NCBI GenBank assembly: GCA_025463135.1
Contig: JAOAPY010000008.1
Coordinates: forward strand, 176,409-240,408
DNA length: 64,000 bases
Direction of reading: 5' to 3'
Origin: Acidobacteriota bacterium
Lineage (GTDB): Bacteria > Acidobacteriota > Blastocatellia > Pyrinomonadales > Pyrinomonadaceae
The translations under genes were made by a program, and so were the position numbers. This document shows positions 62,384 to 64,000 of the stretch, piece after piece (position 1 is the first letter of the stretch; every line of letters starts with the position of its first letter). The notes beneath the pieces were generated by a model. It did no database searches, was not told the DNA's origin, and worked only from the letters and a program-made list of their open reading frames with translations.

Positions 62384-63796
62384 TCAGTTCGTCCCAACCT
62401 GTCTCTTGTTAACCTGAGCAAGCAGCCTTTTCACTAACGATGAGTCGGGATTTTGTTGTAGTAAGGCGTGGAACTCGCGCTCGGCTTCAGCAAGCAGGCC
62501 GGCCTGTGCGTAGCTGACACCGCGCACTAAGTGCGATGAGGTTGGAAGGCGCTCGACTCTCTCCACTTCGTCCGCGGCGTTCTGCGACAAGATAGAGAAT
62601 TTGGCCTGCGCGACGGGTTCGCCCTGGACACCCGTCGCGCTTTTGTGGGGTGAAATCTTGACCTGCCAGTTCAGCGTGCGCCCGCGAGGCAGAGGTCGCT
62701 CAGGCTGCCAGGAAGTCGCGCTGACCGGAGGACTCTGGCTGATTGGATTGAAGCGCTCGTCGAAAACTGTCACCTCGTATTGCGCGCCCGCTGTACTCGC
62801 CGGCCAGCGAAACATCGGCCGGTCGCTTCTGATGATTTGCCAGGCTGGACTGATTTGATCGTCGGCGATCGAGGTCGAAGCTGAGCCACGTGTCCGAATG
62901 GTGGATGGCGCCAGCTTGGACAGCACGCTCGGCAATTGCAACGCCTCCGAGCGGAGAACCTGTAGCACGGTTGCGTGCAGCGCGGCAGGCAAGCTCTCGA
63001 GCCCGGTGAGCTGACCGCGCGAGTTAATAGTGATTTGCGTCCCGCCGTCGTGAAGCACCACCGCCGGCGTCGGGTTCAGATCGGTCGGACTTGAGGCATC
63101 GGAAGGCGTGCCTGATTGCGTAGCCGAATCGCTCGCAGCCGGTCCTCCCTTGTTTGATTCGCCGCGTTGTGCGAGCACCGACGAGTTTCCCGCAGGCGCG
63201 GGCTGTGGCTGTTGCAAAACTGAATGAGAGACGCCCGTGCGACCCGTGAACCAGAAGAAGCCGGCGGCGATTATTACGATCAACACACTCACCGCAAAGA
63301 CTACGCGCAGTGACGCCGGCGCGCTCGCTCGCCGCCACCAATCCCTGACTCGATGCCGCCCGGACGGCAAGGTTGGTGACGGTCTTCGACCGGCGCGATC
63401 GGCTGCCAACTCTCTTTCCAACTGTCGCAGCCGCAGGCTGTCTTTAAATTCCCGGAGTTCACGCACGGCTTGGGCACAGTCCGGGCAGGCGGATAAGTGG
63501 CTTTCGATCACTTCGCCTTCGACTTCATCAATGTTGCCGTCGACGAACCGTTGCAGGTGCGTGTCAAAGTCTAAATGCCACGGCTCGTCATCCTCGCCGG
63601 CTCCCTCCGCCCCGGTGGTGCTTGATGAAAGCACAACGGCGCGCCGAGGATCGGTACGCAGCGGAAAGAGATCACACATGATCGCAAAGCACGCTGAGCA
63701 CTCGTCAAGGTGCGTGACCACCAGCGGCAATTCACCCGGCGGCAACCGGCGATCGCCGTATTTTCTTATCTGATCGACTGACAAATGCTTTGTCAT
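62384..63796 (-). CDS. Membrane protein with two zf-HC2 zinc fingers
   Basis: 470-aa protein starting after GAGGG. Two anti-sigma-type zinc motifs occur: H29-x3-C33-x2-C36 and H100-x3-C104-x2-C107. A transmembrane helix lies near 166-188 (VVFAVSVLIVIIAAGFFWF), then a Ser/Pro-rich stretch, an Ig/Fn3-like segment (PMFRWPASTAGAQYEVTVFDERF) and a C-terminal TPR (YAQAGLLAEAEREFHALLQQNPDSS). It is probably an anti-sigma factor, or a sensor derived from one; its sigma partner would lie upstream, outside the window. It is convergent with the giant gene, with a 19-bp gap. Confidence 0.8.
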   Translation of the reverse strand: MTKHLSVDQIRKYGDRRLPPGELPLVVTHLDECSACFAIMCDLFPLRTDPRRAVVLSSSTTGAEGAGEDDEPWHLDFDTHLQRFVDGNIDEVEGEVIESHLSACPDCAQAVRELREFKDSLRLRQLERELAADRAGRRPSPTLPSGRHRVRDWWRRASAPASLRVVFAVSVLIVIIAAGFFWFTGRTGVSHSVLQQPQPAPAGNSSVLAQRGESNKGGPAASDSATQSGTPSDASSPTDLNPTPAVVLHDGGTQITINSRGQLTGLESLPAALHATVLQVLRSEALQLPSVLSKLAPSTIRTRGSASTSIADDQISPAWQIIRSDRPMFRWPASTAGAQYEVTVFDERFNPISQSPPVSATSWQPERPLPRGRTLNWQVKISPHKSATGVQGEPVAQAKFSILSQNAADEVERVERLPTSSHLVRGVSYAQAGLLAEAEREFHALLQQNPDSSLVKRLLAQVNKRQVGTN

Positions 63797-64000
63797 CCCT
63801 CTATCTTTCCGACTGCAGACCGACTGCTTCCTCTGCCTGAAATTGAAGACGCAAAAAACCTATCTTCTTACCCCTAGCAGGCTGCGGAAAAAGTAAGCAT
63901 TGTTAGTGATTTCGTCTTCATGAAAAGTTTTGCTTATCGATGATGTGCGATTTTCTTTCTGCGCTTGGTCCCTTGAGTGGCTCATTGGCCACTTTATTTC

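Overview
The window looks like a chromosome segment from an Acidobacteriota bacterium, most likely of the Blastocatellia/Pyrinomonadales kind. This is an inference from the gene mix: ECF sigma/zf-HC2 anti-sigma pairs, many secreted TPR and HEAT proteins, M13, M61 and tricorn peptidases, a DUF2911 protein, moderately high GC, and many intergenic palindromic repeats. No rRNA gene, complete canonical tRNA gene, CRISPR array or transposase gene was seen.

Layout. 1-178: 5' end of a minus-strand secreted M28-like peptidase. 0.5-7 kb: an ECF sigma factor, its membrane zf-HC2 anti-sigma factor and a secreted TPR/HEAT protein in one run, followed by a second HEAT protein, a TPR protein and a small Fis-type HTH protein. 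7-28.3 kb: ordinary housekeeping and secreted-protein genes: a Gly-rich TPR protein, DUF2911, M13 peptidase, tricorn-like S41 protease, an aconitase-superfamily enzyme with the swivel domain first, a VOC protein, an AraC regulator, a zinc-ribbon thioredoxin, an M61-PDZ peptidase coupled to an enoyl-CoA hydratase-like gene, an M48-like peptidase, a lipoprotein beta-propeller and an MFS exporter. 28.3-30 kb: a gene-poor accessory stretch with a 52-residue protein made of 9-residue repeats, and a 493-bp element bounded by 57-bp inverted repeats.

30-57 kb: a complete-looking extracellular contractile injection system (eCIS, related to Afp/PVC-type phage-tail-like particles). It opens with a sigma-54 activator gene. 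Next come an upstream activator region with four copies of a GGCAGGACA-like motif and a near-consensus -24/-12 promoter. The structural run follows: small winged-helix-like protein, sheath, tube, Zn-ribbon baseplate protein, Pro-rich eCIS protein, DUF4255 cap, AAA+ ATPase, small eCIS protein, a 1063-aa DUF4157 effector candidate, CIS-tube/LysM hub proteins, gpD hub, gpV spike, PAAR-like tip, gp25, two large J-like baseplate proteins, and two beta-helix tail proteins. Many of these genes overlap by ATGA, which implies one translationally coupled operon. I see no recognisable tape measure protein.

57-62.4 kb: a candidate small RNA with its own promoter, a tRNA-like 3' end and a strong terminator, followed by a 1655-aa polypeptide that strings together several glycosyltransferase-like modules and two methyltransferase modules. 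62.4-63.8 kb: a minus-strand membrane protein with two zf-HC2 zinc fingers. The best candidates for something undescribed are the 9-residue-repeat protein, the DUF4157 effector with a nuclease-like motif, the giant glycosyl/methyltransferase, the small RNA, and the sigma-54 control region of the eCIS.
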